A stretch of 64,000 nucleotides of DNA from Bifidobacterium primatium (GTDB lineage: Bacteria > Actinomycetota > Actinomycetes > Actinomycetales > Bifidobacteriaceae): positions 62,001 to 126,000 of the forward strand of contig NZ_PEBI01000004.1 of NCBI RefSeq assembly GCF_002802875.1. The letters are read 5' to 3'. Positions 1 to 9,343 of the stretch are shown in pieces. The notes beneath the pieces were generated by a model, which saw nothing but the letters and a program-made list of their open reading frames with translations, had not been told where the DNA came from and ran no database searches. Within the stretch, counting starts at the first letter, position 1, and every line of letters starts with the position of its first letter. The translations under genes and the position numbers were made by a program.

Positions 1-3000
1 TGCCGTTGATGTCGGCGAAGAACAGCGTGGATTCGTATCTGCGGCGCAGTGCGTACGCCAGTTCCGTCAGCGCGCGTCTCAGCATCCGTTCATGCGCGTC
101 GTCGATCGACGTCAGGGCGGTGAGATGATGGCTGCGTGGAGCGGCGTACAGGACCGCCGATCCGTCGACGATGACGGTCATGGTTCCTTCTCGCCGTGCG
201 GGTTTCGACGCCGGGCGCGACTCCAGGTCGCCGGGATCGTGGTGTGCGGTCGGCCACGGCAGGATGGCGCCGTAAAGGTTCGCGGGGTCGAGCGTATCCA
301 CCGCCGCCACGCTTTGCGGCCGCTCCTCCGCACGCCGGCGCAGGGCGTCCACGGTTCGGCGTTTCGCGAACTGTGATGCGCCGAGGCCTTCGACGAACAT
401 GCCGCGCACGAGGTCGCCGCGCTCCTCCATGGCCTTCAGGACGGGGTACAACGCGGTGAGGCCGCCGTCGATGCCGGCCATCTGCACCAGTGACGGCGCG
501 ATGATGCCGTAGCGGTCGAGCAGCATGTCCACGGTTGCGACGGCGCGCTGTGCCCCGGCCGTTCCACGGTCCCTGTCGTTTTCCGGGCCATCGCCGGCCG
601 CGATGGCGAGCACGCTCGACCACAGTCCGCCGAATTCGGCGTATGCCGGCGCGTCGGCCACCCGTCGAGATCCCCTAGCCACGGCCGTCCTCCGGCGGCG
701 GACCGACGGGCGCTTCATGGTCGCCGTATGCCGTTTCGACGCCGATGCCTGTCCGATCTGCGCCCGTATGGGGGCGAATGCGCTGCCGGTGATGAGTCCA
801 TGCCATATCAGCCGCCGCATATGGCTCTCGAACGATGATGGACCGTCGTCGCCGACGAGTTGACGCGCGTGGAATGCGCCGCCGTCATGCAGGCGTTCGA
901 GTATGGGGTCGGCTTCCGCAGGCTCCGATGACGTGGGCATGATGGCGGAGGCGGCGATGTACCAGGCTATGGAGCCGGTCGCCGACGCGCTGTTTCCGGG
1001 ATGCGAGCCCACCCACGTCGTTTCCGCGGAGGCGAGCAGTTCGTCGAGCATCGGCTGCCGGTAGTCGCGTACGCGTGCGGGGAACACGGCCGTTTCCCAC
1101 ATCGCCGCCGGCAGCGCCAGCCCCTCCAGTTGCTCGATGACGCGCAGCACGCCGTCGGGGCCTTCGTATCGTTCCCCTCCCACGCATCCGACGCCCTGCA
1201 TGGCGAGCACCATGCTCTGATAGGTCTCCGCATCCACGGGGCGGACCGCCGCCCGCGCCTTGGCCAGCGAACGGGAGCGGAGGATGCGGAACACGTCCGG
1301 ATGCAGGTACTGGCGCTCTCCCGCATCGTCCGGTCCGTCCATGGCGACGAGTGCGGCTGCGAACGTGCCGGCGAGCAGTCGGCCCTCCTCGGCCAGATAG
1401 CGCAGTTCGGCCCGCGTCTGTCCGAGGTGGAGCCCGAAGCGTTCGGCGATGTCCCGCGCGAGGAACGGCCCATGCGTGCGTGCATATCGGAGGATCAGGT
1501 CGTCCGGGTCCTCGTCCAGTCGCCGACGGTCTTCGGGCGTGGCCCAGTACCGGTGCGGTCCGATGGGCATGGGGGCCGCGCGCCGGGCCTCATGCAGCGT
1601 TTCGAGCATGTCGTTCACCTGCGCGATCGGAGCCGTGTCCGCATCGTTTCCGACGGTTCCGGTGCCGGCACCGGTGTCGATGCGTTGCGCGATCTCCTCC
1701 GCGGTCAATGGTCCGAGCGTGCGCAGCAGGTCGGCCACGCCCTCCATGCCGTGCCTGCGCCGCCCGTCGGACAGGCATTGCAGCCCCCGTTCGACATCGG
1801 CGGTCACGTCCGCGTCCAATACCTGCGTCAGGTCCTCGTCGCCGTTGCCGAGCAGTTCGGCGAGCACGTCGACGTCCATGGACAGCATGGCGGCGCTGCG
1901 TTCGGCCTGCGGCACGTCGTACTGGTACATGTTCGCGCCGGTGTAGCCGAACAGCAGCGTCTGCGCGAACGGCGACGGCGTGTTCACGGTCACGTCCTCG
2001 ATATCGATGCGCCGTTCGTTCAGCGCGTCCATCAGCGAGCGCAGGGCGGGCATGTCGTAGACGTCCTGGAGGCACTCGCGTGCGGCCTCGAGCATGAGGG
2101 GGAAGTTCCTCAGCCCGCTTGCGGCGGATTGCAGTTGGGCGGCTCGCAGCCGCTGCTGCCAGAGTGGGACGCGGCGGCCGGGGTTCATGCGGGGCATGAA
2201 CAGCGAGCGTGCCGCGCATTCGCGGAATCGTGCGGCGAACAGCGCGGTTCCGGAGATCTCCCCGCGTACGGTGTGCTCCAGATCGTCGGGGTCGAAGACG
2301 AACAGGTCGACGCCGGGCATGGGCTGCCCGGTGTCGGGCAGTCGCAGCACGATGCCGTCGTCGTCGGCCACGGTCTGGCCCTCGTATCCGTATCGGTCGC
2401 GCAGTCGCGCGTTGATGCCCATAGCCCAGGGCTCATGCACGCGGCGGCCGTATGGCGAATGGAGGAGTACGCGCCAGTCGCCGTCCTCGTCCTGGCAGCG
2501 TTCGACGACCAGCGTGCGGTCGTCGGGTATGACGCCGGTCGCGGCCCGTTGTTCGTGGAGCAGTCGTGCGAGGTTGTCCGTGGCGTTGCGGTCGAGGCCG
2601 TCGGCGGTCAGGCGCTCGCTTGTCGGTTCGTCGAATCGCGTGCCGTCCAGTCCGTCGGCCAGTTCCCGGGTCATGTCGCCGAGCCTGCGGCCGAATTCCG
2701 CGTCGCGGCCGTCGCCGTCGCCGTGCCAGAACGGCAGTCGTGCGGTGCGTCCCGGTGCGGGCAGCACGATGACGCGGTCGTGGGTGATCTGCCGTATCTG
2801 CCATGTGGAGGTTCCGAGTGTGATCACGTCGCCCACGCGGGATTCGTAGACCATCTCCTCGTCGAGTTCTCCGACGCGTTTGGGCCCGTTCCCGGCGAGT
2901 TCGTCGGGCAGGACGACGCTGTAGGTGCCGCGGTCGGGTATGGTGCCGCCGGAGGTGACGGCGAGCCGTTGCGCGCCGGGTCGTGCGGTTATGGTGCCGG

Positions 3001-4639
3001 TCTTGCGGTCCCAGAGGAGTATGGGGCGGAATGCGGCGAACGCCTCGGTGGAGTATGCGCCGGACATCATGGCCAGCACCGCGTCGAACATCGTTCGCGG
3101 CAGGTCGGCGAAGGGGGCGCCGCGGCGTACGGTGCGATACCAGTCGTCGGCGTCGAGCGGGTCCATGGCGGCTGCGGCGACGGTCTGCTGGGCGAGGACG
3201 TCGAGCGGGTTGGCGGGGACGGCGAACGCTTCGATGTCGCCGGAACGCATGGCCTCCACGGCGGCCGTCGTGTCGAGGATCTGCCGGCGGGTGAGCGGGT
3301 GGAATCTGGCGTGGGAGACGCCGCCGACGCGGTGGTCGGCGCGGCCGATGCGCTGCAGTCCGCTGGCGACGGAGAACGGCGGCGATATCTGGATGACGAG
3401 GTCCACGCTTCCCATGTCGATGCCGAGTTCGAGGCTGCTGGTGGCCACCACGCAGCGCAGACGGCCGGCCTTGAGGTCGTATTCGACCTGTTTGCGCCGG
3501 TCCTTGGACACGGAGCCGTGATGGGCCATGGCGATGGTGTCGTCGGGGTCGTGGTCGTTGACGAGCATGGTCGAGGAGCCGACGACGGCCGCATAATGCT
3601 GTGATGACCCGTATTCCACCGGCTGCGGCCCGTGACGCCGCTGCGCATAGAGGTCGTTGAGCCGTGCGGTGAGTTTCTCGCACAGTCCTCGCGAGTTGAC
3701 GAAGACGAGGGTGGTGTGGTGGTCGAGCACCGCGTCGAGCACGCTGCGTTCGACCATGGGCCATATGGAGCCGGTCTTCCGGTCGTCGTCCTCGTCGGTG
3801 GAGGAGGAGGCGAGGTCATGCATGTCCCTGACGGGTTCGATGACCTTCAGCTCGTATCGTGGCGTCTGCGATGGGGTGACGATGGTGACGGGGCGGTTGC
3901 CGCCGAGGAAACGCGCCGCCTCGTCGGCGGGGCGTACCGTGGCGGACAGCCCGATGCGTTGCGTGGGACTGCCGGTGAGCCGGTCGAGTCGTTCCAGGCT
4001 GACGGCGAGGTGGGCGCCGCGCTTGGTGCCGGCGATGGCATGCACCTCGTCGATGATGACGGTGTCGACGCCGCTCAGGATGCGCCGCGCCTTGGAGGTG
4101 AGCATCAGGTACAGCGACTCGGGCGTGGTGACGAGGATGTCCGGAGGATGGGATGCGATGCGGCGGCGTTCCTGCGGCGTGGAGTCGCCGCTGCGCATGG
4201 CGACGCTGATGTTCGGCCGCTGGCCGCCGTCGTGTTCGAATTCGCAGGCGATGCCGTCCAACGGCCCGGTGAGGTTCCTGGCCACGTCCGCTCCCAGCGC
4301 CTTCAGCGGCGAAATATACAGCACGCGCACGCCGGAACGCCGCACGTCGCGTTCGACGCCGCCGGGCGAGGGAACATCGTCGGATGATGGAATGTCGTCA
4401 GATGATGCAGCGTCGCAGGCTGTGCGTTCCCGTATCATCCGGTCGATGGCGTAGAGGAACGCCGAGAGCGTCTTGCCCGAGCCTGTGGGGGCGATGACGA
4501 GCACGTTGTCGCCGGAGCGGATGGCGGGCCATGCCTCGCGCTGCGCCTCGGTGGGTTCGCCGAACGTCGCCGTGAACCAGCGCCGCGTCTGCTCGGCGAA
4601 CGACGACATGGCCCCGTCCGCCGCCTTGTCCTCGCTCAT
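1..4639 (-). CDS. lhr: ATP-dependent helicase Lhr (3' end beyond the window)
   Basis: Superfamily 2 helicase of the large Lhr family, an ATP-driven 3'-to-5' nucleic-acid translocase linked to DNA repair in actinobacteria. Reading the minus strand from the ATG at 4639 gives about 1546 open codons with no stop. Visible motifs are Walker A APTGSGKT (residues 50-57), the DEVH box (197-200), and motif VI QRIGRADHRVGG near residue 430. The last visible residues, reading ESTLFFADING, resemble the far C-terminal part of Lhr proteins of about 1500-1600 residues. I therefore infer that only a short tail is missing. The start overlaps the stop of the small upstream gene by ATGA, suggesting coupled translation. 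Long open frames on the opposite strand are GC-driven shadows. Confidence 0.93.
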   Translation of the reverse strand, partial: MSEDKAADGAMSSFAEQTRRWFTATFGEPTEAQREAWPAIRSGDNVLVIAPTGSGKTLSAFLYAIDRMIRERTACDAASSDDIPSSDDVPSPGGVERDVRRSGVRVLYISPLKALGADVARNLTGPLDGIACEFEHDGGQRPNISVAMRSGDSTPQERRRIASHPPDILVTTPESLYLMLTSKARRILSGVDTVIIDEVHAIAGTKRGAHLAVSLERLDRLTGSPTQRIGLSATVRPADEAARFLGGNRPVTIVTPSQTPRYELKVIEPVRDMHDLASSSTDEDDDRKTGSIWPMVERSVLDAVLDHHTTLVFVNSRGLCEKLTARLNDLYAQRRHGPQPVEYGSSQHYAAVVGSSTMLVNDHDPDDTIAMAHHGSVSKDRRKQVEYDLKAGRLRCVVATSSLELGIDMGSVDLVIQISPPFSVASGLQRIGRADHRVGGVSHARFHPLTRRQILDTTAAVEAMRSGDIEAFAVPANPLDVLAQQTVAAAAMDPLDADDWYRTVRRGAPFADLPRTMFDAVLAMMSGAYSTEAFAAFRPILLWDRKTGTITARPGAQRLAVTSGGTIPDRGTYSVVLPDELAGNGPKRVGELDEEMVYESRVGDVITLGTSTWQIRQITHDRVIVLPAPGRTARLPFWHGDGDGRDAEFGRRLGDMTRELADGLDGTRFDEPTSERLTADGLDRNATDNLARLLHEQRAATGVIPDDRTLVVERCQDEDGDWRVLLHSPYGRRVHEPWAMGINARLRDRYGYEGQTVADDDGIVLRLPDTGQPMPGVDLFVFDPDDLEHTVRGEISGTALFAARFRECAARSLFMPRMNPGRRVPLWQQRLRAAQLQSAASGLRNFPLMLEAARECLQDVYDMPALRSLMDALNERRIDIEDVTVNTPSPFAQTLLFGYTGANMYQYDVPQAERSAAMLSMDVDVLAELLGNGDEDLTQVLDADVTADVERGLQCLSDGRRRHGMEGVADLLRTLGPLTAEEIAQRIDTGAGTGTVGNDADTAPIAQVNDMLETLHEARRAAPMPIGPHRYWATPEDRRRLDEDPDDLILRYARTHGPFLARDIAERFGLHLGQTRAELRYLAEEGRLLAGTFAAALVAMDGPDDAGERQYLHPDVFRILRSRSLAKARAAVRPVDAETYQSMVLAMQGVGCVGGERYEGPDGVLRVIEQLEGLALPAAMWETAVFPARVRDYRQPMLDELLASAETTWVGSHPGNSASATGSIAWYIAASAIMPTSSEPAEADPILERLHDGGAFHARQLVGDDGPSSFESHMRRLIWHGLITGSAFAPIRAQIGQASASKRHTATMKRPSVRRRRTAVARGSRRVADAPAYAEFGGLWSSVLAIAAGDGPENDRDRGTAGAQRAVATVDMLLDRYGIIAPSLVQMAGIDGGLTALYPVLKAMEERGDLVRGMFVEGLGASQFAKRRTVDALRRRAEERPQSVAAVDTLDPANLYGAILPWPTAHHDPGDLESRPASKPARREGTMTVIVDGSAVLYAAPRSHHLTALTSIDDAHERMLRRALTELAYALRRRYESTLFFADING

Positions 4640-4794
4640 TGGTGTCGCTGGTAGGCGATGACGATGAGGCAGATCACGACGACGATGCCGGTCAGGAGCC
4701 GTATCCACATCGAGTTCGGCAGCCAGTTCTGCCATTGCGCCACGACGAGGGCGGTGATTACCAGCAGGCTGATGACTATGGGACGTGTGTTCAT
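4636..4794 (-). CDS. Small two-helix membrane protein coupled to lhr
   Basis: A 52-residue protein from the ATG at 4794. An in-frame ATG at 4818 would add eight residues. It has two hydrophobic segments, about residues 5-18 (IVISLLVITALVVA) and 31-47 (LTGIVVVICLIVIA), separated by a Trp-rich linker. It ends in a charged tail, YQRHQ. I recognise no family. Its TGA overlaps the lhr ATG by four bases, so the two are probably translated together. No strong ribosome binding site marks either start. It is probably real because the hydrophobic pattern is coherent and the overlap is typical of operons in this window. The function is unknown. Confidence 0.6.
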   Translation of the reverse strand: MNTRPIVISLLVITALVVAQWQNWLPNSMWIRLLTGIVVVICLIVIAYQRHQ

Positions 4795-4863
4795 ACGTTT
4801 CAACCTAGCCGTGTCCATCGTCCGTCGTCAACATCGTCCGTCCGGCGTCGCCATGATCCGATG

Positions 4864-7662
4864 TCATTCGATGCCGGTGATATACGTGACGCCGTCGTCC
4901 GGCGCGAGTATCGGCGCGGCGAGCAGACCGCATGGCGCCGGCCCGTCCCCCTGCTGCGACGTTCCGGCGTAGTATCGGTTCGCGGCGGACGGCAGGATGT
5001 CGAGGACGATTCGGTTCACACCCGCTTCGAGGGCGTGGCCCAGCGGTATCGGGCCGGCCGGCCATGGCGCTTCGGCCGCGCGCCGTCCGTTGACGTGCAC
5101 GGTGACGGATCCCTTGACCCGCGGGATGATGAGGTTCCATCCCCGTTCCGGCGATTGGTCGATGACGACGTCATGAACGTATCGTCCGGTACCGCAGAAC
5201 GTGGGATATCCCTGACGCTCCCAGCCGACGGTCGGGTCGATTGACACCGGCATCGTTCCCGTGCCGTCGTATGGCATGAACCGCCAGCCGGACGCCAACG
5301 TCATCGATGCGGGAGTCGGCGTCCCATCGGCAACGATCTGCAGCAGCATGACCTGATGGGGGCGCATCCGCAGTTCGATGCGCGGACCGACGCCGCGTCC
5401 GCGGACCTCCGCCGGCTCCCCCACCATGCCGTCCGCCGGATTCCATGAGATGAGCCGGGCATGGCTTACGCCGGTTTCGACGACCGCGGTCTTGCTCCGG
5501 TCGGAGTCGTTGAACAGCATGATGCGCTGGCAGCCGTGGCGGTCCCGTCCACGTCGCACCCACAGTTGTCCGGATTCCGGCGTCGTGTCGGTCACACGAG
5601 GGCACGGCCGGACGGTCTCCATTACGTCGGCCGTCAGCCTGTGCCATTGCGGCAGTCCGTCGCGAATGTGCCGTCCGTCGATCGTCAGACTCCCCAACCG
5701 TCCCGGAACGAGGCTTCCGGCAGGCTCCCCCGCCACTGCCTTGGGAAGTCCGCCGGTGGCGAACACCGTACCGCCGGCGTCGACGAACCGTTCGATGACG
5801 TCGACGGAGCGTGCGTCGCCAAGCACCTGCACTCCCGGCAGCACGAGCACGGGGAACGTTCTGCCGTCCGGAAGACGCAGGGCGCCGCCCTCCACGGAGC
5901 CCCCTGCGAGGTCGCGTTCGTCGATGATGGCGTAGTCGATGCCGTCGCGGGCGAGGTTCTCGCACCACATCGCCATGTGCCGGCCGAACCCGTGCTTCGG
6001 CCCGTACGCCCAGTCGGTGGCCAGCGGGTAGAGCACGGCGACCTCGTCCAATGGCTCGCATCCGTCGAGGAACACGGAGACCCTGGCGGATTCGTCGGCG
6101 AAACGCCGGTGGAAGCGGAACCATGGTTCGTGGTTGACGCCGGGGGCAAAGTCGAACCGGGGGTTGACGAACATCTCGGCCGAGTCGTCGCCCTGCGGCC
6201 CGCCGCCGGCCGGCTCATGGCCATCGGTGAGCCAGAAGGCGTGCATGAGCAGCTGTCTCATGCCGAGTACGTGGTGCCGCATGGTCTGCGAGCGCAGCTG
6301 GTCGAGGGTGAGTTCCCACCATCCTGCCGCGAAGTGGGAGCCGGACACGACTCGGCCGAAGTACTGTTCGACGATGCAGCCGCTGCGGCCGTGGCTGCGG
6401 GCCACGGAGTCGCCGAATTTGGCGGAGAGCTGCGGGTAGTCGTTACGGGCGTCGACGCCGGTGATGTCGCGCCATGCGTCGATGCCGAAGTAGTCGAGTC
6501 CGAAGTTGGTGCGCGGGTCGTCGGCGATGATGGTGCTGGTCGGATCCCATGAGGAGACGTGGCTGAGCACCTCATGGCCGCTGAGTTTGAGTCCGTGGTC
6601 GTGGCACCAGGCGCTGATGGTGCCGAAGAACGCGTCGATGCCCTGTCTGGCGTAGCGTTCGTAGAACCATATGCGGTCGTCCACCGTGTCGTCGCCGACG
6701 TCCGTGGCCCATGCCAGCAGTATGTGCGGCCATCGCTTCCCCGCCTCGTGGGCGAGTTCGCGGTAGAACCGTTCGTCGTACATGAGCGTGGATGCGGTGG
6801 TGCCGTGGTTCTGCGCCCAGTCGAAGAAGCAGGCGTGAGGCTGGTCGAAGAACACGTAGGCGACGGTCGTGCCGAGATGTTCGCCGAACGCCCTCGCGTA
6901 TGGTTCGTAGCCTACTTCGGTGAACCGGCGGGCGGCGGCGGGGTCGAGGTAGTTGATCATGCGGCTGGTGGCGCAGCGCGCCGCCACGAAGAACGTGACT
7001 TTCCGGCGTCCGTAGACGGTGCCGTCCGTGAGGTCGGCCTCGGCGGCGCATCCGTCGGAGTCGGCGGACGTGAGCCGCGCCCGATCCGTCACATCGAGGA
7101 TGGTCGGGGCCTTGGCTGCATCGTTGTCGTCGACGTCGTAGGCGACGGCGGCGACGAGGCGCCATTGGTTCCATTGCGGCCGGCCGCCCTCGAACACCCA
7201 GTCGCGGCCCTGCTGCAGCAGGTAGTCGACGTCGACGGCGTGGATGCCGTCGATGGCGCCTTCGACGTGACCGCGGTCGTCGACGTCGGCGGTCACATGG
7301 AACAGGTGCCGTTCGCGCAAATCGTCGTGGCCGCCGGCGACGACGCGGCCGCCGGCGTGGCCGGACAGCCAGTTGTATTCGTCGTATATGCCGATCGTCA
7401 TGCCGTGGCTGCGGGCGACGTCGGTGGCGTGGCGGCACATGCGCAGGTAGTCGTCGCCGAGATAGTCGGCGAGCGGCATGGACATGCGCGCCTGTATCTG
7501 GAAGGAGCGGTATCCGGCTTCGTCCATCCGGCGGATCTGGTCGTCGATCTCGTCTTCGGTGGGGATGCGATGCCAGAACCAGTAGGTGGCCGGTGCGTTC
7601 CACACGCCGGGGTGCCGGAAATCATCGAGCTCCCGGCTGTCGTATGCGTTCAACGCGTCCAT
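4864..7662 (-). CDS. GH106-like intracellular glycoside hydrolase
   Basis: A 932-residue predicted glycosidase with no signal peptide, so it should act in the cytoplasm. The N-terminal part (about 15-430) looks like the TIM-barrel region of the broad GH106-like family: a YWFWHRIPTEDEI segment, then GIYDEYNWLSGHAGG near residue 100. The middle (about 540-650) has the VAVLYPLATDWAYGPKHGF and FPVLVLPGVQVLG signatures of the beta/alpha flavodoxin-like domain of those enzymes. The C-terminus (about 820-920) is a beta-sandwich galactose-binding-like domain, VTVHVNGRRA. Characterised GH106 members are alpha-L-rhamnosidases, but many relatives have no known substrate, so the specificity is open. It lies 31 bases after the NCS1 transporter gene on the same strand and is probably cotranscribed, which suggests that it acts on the imported compound. 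Confidence 0.75.
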   Translation of the reverse strand: MDALNAYDSRELDDFRHPGVWNAPATYWFWHRIPTEDEIDDQIRRMDEAGYRSFQIQARMSMPLADYLGDDYLRMCRHATDVARSHGMTIGIYDEYNWLSGHAGGRVVAGGHDDLRERHLFHVTADVDDRGHVEGAIDGIHAVDVDYLLQQGRDWVFEGGRPQWNQWRLVAAVAYDVDDNDAAKAPTILDVTDRARLTSADSDGCAAEADLTDGTVYGRRKVTFFVAARCATSRMINYLDPAAARRFTEVGYEPYARAFGEHLGTTVAYVFFDQPHACFFDWAQNHGTTASTLMYDERFYRELAHEAGKRWPHILLAWATDVGDDTVDDRIWFYERYARQGIDAFFGTISAWCHDHGLKLSGHEVLSHVSSWDPTSTIIADDPRTNFGLDYFGIDAWRDITGVDARNDYPQLSAKFGDSVARSHGRSGCIVEQYFGRVVSGSHFAAGWWELTLDQLRSQTMRHHVLGMRQLLMHAFWLTDGHEPAGGGPQGDDSAEMFVNPRFDFAPGVNHEPWFRFHRRFADESARVSVFLDGCEPLDEVAVLYPLATDWAYGPKHGFGRHMAMWCENLARDGIDYAIIDERDLAGGSVEGGALRLPDGRTFPVLVLPGVQVLGDARSVDVIERFVDAGGTVFATGGLPKAVAGEPAGSLVPGRLGSLTIDGRHIRDGLPQWHRLTADVMETVRPCPRVTDTTPESGQLWVRRGRDRHGCQRIMLFNDSDRSKTAVVETGVSHARLISWNPADGMVGEPAEVRGRGVGPRIELRMRPHQVMLLQIVADGTPTPASMTLASGWRFMPYDGTGTMPVSIDPTVGWERQGYPTFCGTGRYVHDVVIDQSPERGWNLIIPRVKGSVTVHVNGRRAAEAPWPAGPIPLGHALEAGVNRIVLDILPSAANRYYAGTSQQGDGPAPCGLLAAPILAPDDGVTYITGIE

Positions 7663-7693
7663 CGGATGCCGCTCCTTCCTCTGCGCCGGCCGG

Positions 7694-9214
7694 TCAGTCG
7701 GCCGCTGACTGTTCTGCGGCGGTTTCGATTCGGGACCGGTCGGGCCTGGGGCCGAGTTTGAATCCGTAGGTGAGGATGGCGTAGATGACGGTGCCCACGA
7801 TCATGGCGACGACCACGCCGATGTTGGTCGAGCCGATGACGCCGGCGCGCTGTTCGGGGGTGAGCAGGAAGCCGACGACCCTGGCGATGTTCGGGTCGGC
7901 GCTGGTGACCATGCCGAGACCCACCACCGTGGCGACGCCCATGGCCGTCAGTGCGGTCCATCGGCCGGACCTGCCGCCGAGCCCCTTGGGCTGTGCCATG
8001 CGCACATCCCATCCGTAGCGCTTCTGGCGGATGAAGTCGATGAGCTGGATGCCGCCCATCGTGCCCATGGGCACGGCGATGAGCGCGAGGAACGCCTGGA
8101 AGGTGGCGAGGAACGACGTGGAGATGAACAGCAGGTAGAAGGCGCCGAAGGCGATGATGCAGCCGTTGATGATGGTGATGACCACACGGGAGCCGGGCAG
8201 CCCGACTGCCATGAGGGCCAGTCCGGATGAGTAGATGCCGGTCATGGCCGCGGAGACGAGGGAGATGACGATGACGATGCTGAACGGCACGAAGAACCAG
8301 GTGGGCAGGAGCACCGTCAGCGCGGCGATCGGGTCGGCGGCCGCGGCCTCGCCGAGCTTGTCGTTGGTGGCGGCGAGCAGGATGCCGAGAATCAGCAATA
8401 CGGTGACGGGCAGGGAGATGCCGAGGGTGGTCCAGCCGATGACGCCGCGCGCCTTGGTGTCCTTAGGCAGGTAGCGAGCGAAGTCGCCACCGTAGTTGAG
8501 CATGCCGAGGCCGACCATGGTCATGGCCATGACGATGCCGCCGACGAACACCATGGGTCCGCCGTTGGGGTGTGCGGCCAGTTTGTCCCAGTGGATGTGC
8601 GGCAGGATCATGGCGATGAACACGACGGTGAACACGCCGGTGATCCATGAGATCCACTTCTCGGCCTTCATGATCAGACCGTGGCCGGCGACGGCGAACG
8701 CCATGGTGACGACGAGCACGACGATGAACCAGACGAGCACGAGCCATGTGGCGGGCGTGCCGTCGGCCTTGGCGAACATGGCGGGGTTGAGCCGGGCGAA
8801 GATGTTGGCGCCGGTGGTGGAGGCCAGCGTGATGATGGTGACCTTCCATCCGATGTTCGACAGGTAGGCGAAGAACGCGATGATGCGGTTGCCCTGGTAT
8901 CCGAATGCGAAGCGCGTCTGGGTGAGCGTGGGCAGGCCGGTGCGGGGGCCGCCGACGGAGAGCACGCCGACGAGGAACGAGGAGATGGCGTATCCCAGGG
9001 TGCCGGCGACGATGGCCTGCCACGGGCTCAGGCCGAGCCCGTAGACGTAGATGCCGTAGCTGATGCCCATGATGGAGACGTTCCATGCGAACCATACGGA
9101 GAACAGGTCCCGTGACCTGCCGTGCCGTTCGCCTTCGGGCACGGGTTTGACGCCGTTGGATTCGGGTCCCGCCGAGGGGGCGGCCTTCACCGCCGTCGTG
9201 TCGTTGTCGCTCAT
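7694..9214 (-). CDS. NCS1-family nucleobase/nucleoside-type permease
   Basis: A 506-residue, roughly twelve-helix secondary transporter of the nucleobase:cation symporter-1 family (cytosine, purine, uracil, allantoin or thiamine carriers). The family signature is visible from about residue 37: FSVWFAWNVSIMGISYG and a GPRTGLPTLTQTRFAFG stretch near 110-125. The N-terminus is a long Ala/Pro-rich cytosolic tail. The ATG at 9214 has an AAGGAAG ribosome binding site upstream. The downstream neighbour is the GH106-like hydrolase; upstream lie lacI-type and ribokinase genes. The context points to import of a nucleoside-like or glycosylated base. The substrate cannot be read from the sequence. Confidence 0.88.
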   Translation of the reverse strand: MSDNDTTAVKAAPSAGPESNGVKPVPEGERHGRSRDLFSVWFAWNVSIMGISYGIYVYGLGLSPWQAIVAGTLGYAISSFLVGVLSVGGPRTGLPTLTQTRFAFGYQGNRIIAFFAYLSNIGWKVTIITLASTTGANIFARLNPAMFAKADGTPATWLVLVWFIVVLVVTMAFAVAGHGLIMKAEKWISWITGVFTVVFIAMILPHIHWDKLAAHPNGGPMVFVGGIVMAMTMVGLGMLNYGGDFARYLPKDTKARGVIGWTTLGISLPVTVLLILGILLAATNDKLGEAAAADPIAALTVLLPTWFFVPFSIVIVISLVSAAMTGIYSSGLALMAVGLPGSRVVITIINGCIIAFGAFYLLFISTSFLATFQAFLALIAVPMGTMGGIQLIDFIRQKRYGWDVRMAQPKGLGGRSGRWTALTAMGVATVVGLGMVTSADPNIARVVGFLLTPEQRAGVIGSTNIGVVVAMIVGTVIYAILTYGFKLGPRPDRSRIETAAEQSAAD

Positions 9215-9311
9215 TGCCGTACTTCCTTGATCGCGGAAAGGCCCGCGAGCCGTCGGGGCGCACGGGCCGGTCGAAACAGGTACAGGGTGAATGTAGCACG
9301 CGATCGAGAAG

Positions 9312-9332
9312 TTATGGTCATTTTGACCATAA
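9312..9332. promoter_or_regulatory. Operator-like palindrome before the NCS1 gene
   Basis: A perfect inverted repeat with nine-base arms TTATGGTCA and TGACCATAA around a TTT spacer. It lies 97 bases upstream of the permease start and 11 bases past the LacI stop codon. It is AT-rich and lacks a T-tract, so an operator is more likely than a terminator. A possible -10 hexamer (TACATT, minus strand) lies between it and the gene. The regulator is not known; the neighbouring LacI protein is the first candidate, although the odd-length symmetry is not the usual LacI type. Confidence 0.55.
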
Positions 9333-9343
9333 GATACGGCGTG

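Noticed and set aside
1001-3604. Plus-strand 867-residue open frame opposite lhr
   Set aside because: Its translation is His/Gly/Val-rich with no domain pattern, while the minus strand encodes clear helicase motifs. It is a GC-driven antisense shadow.
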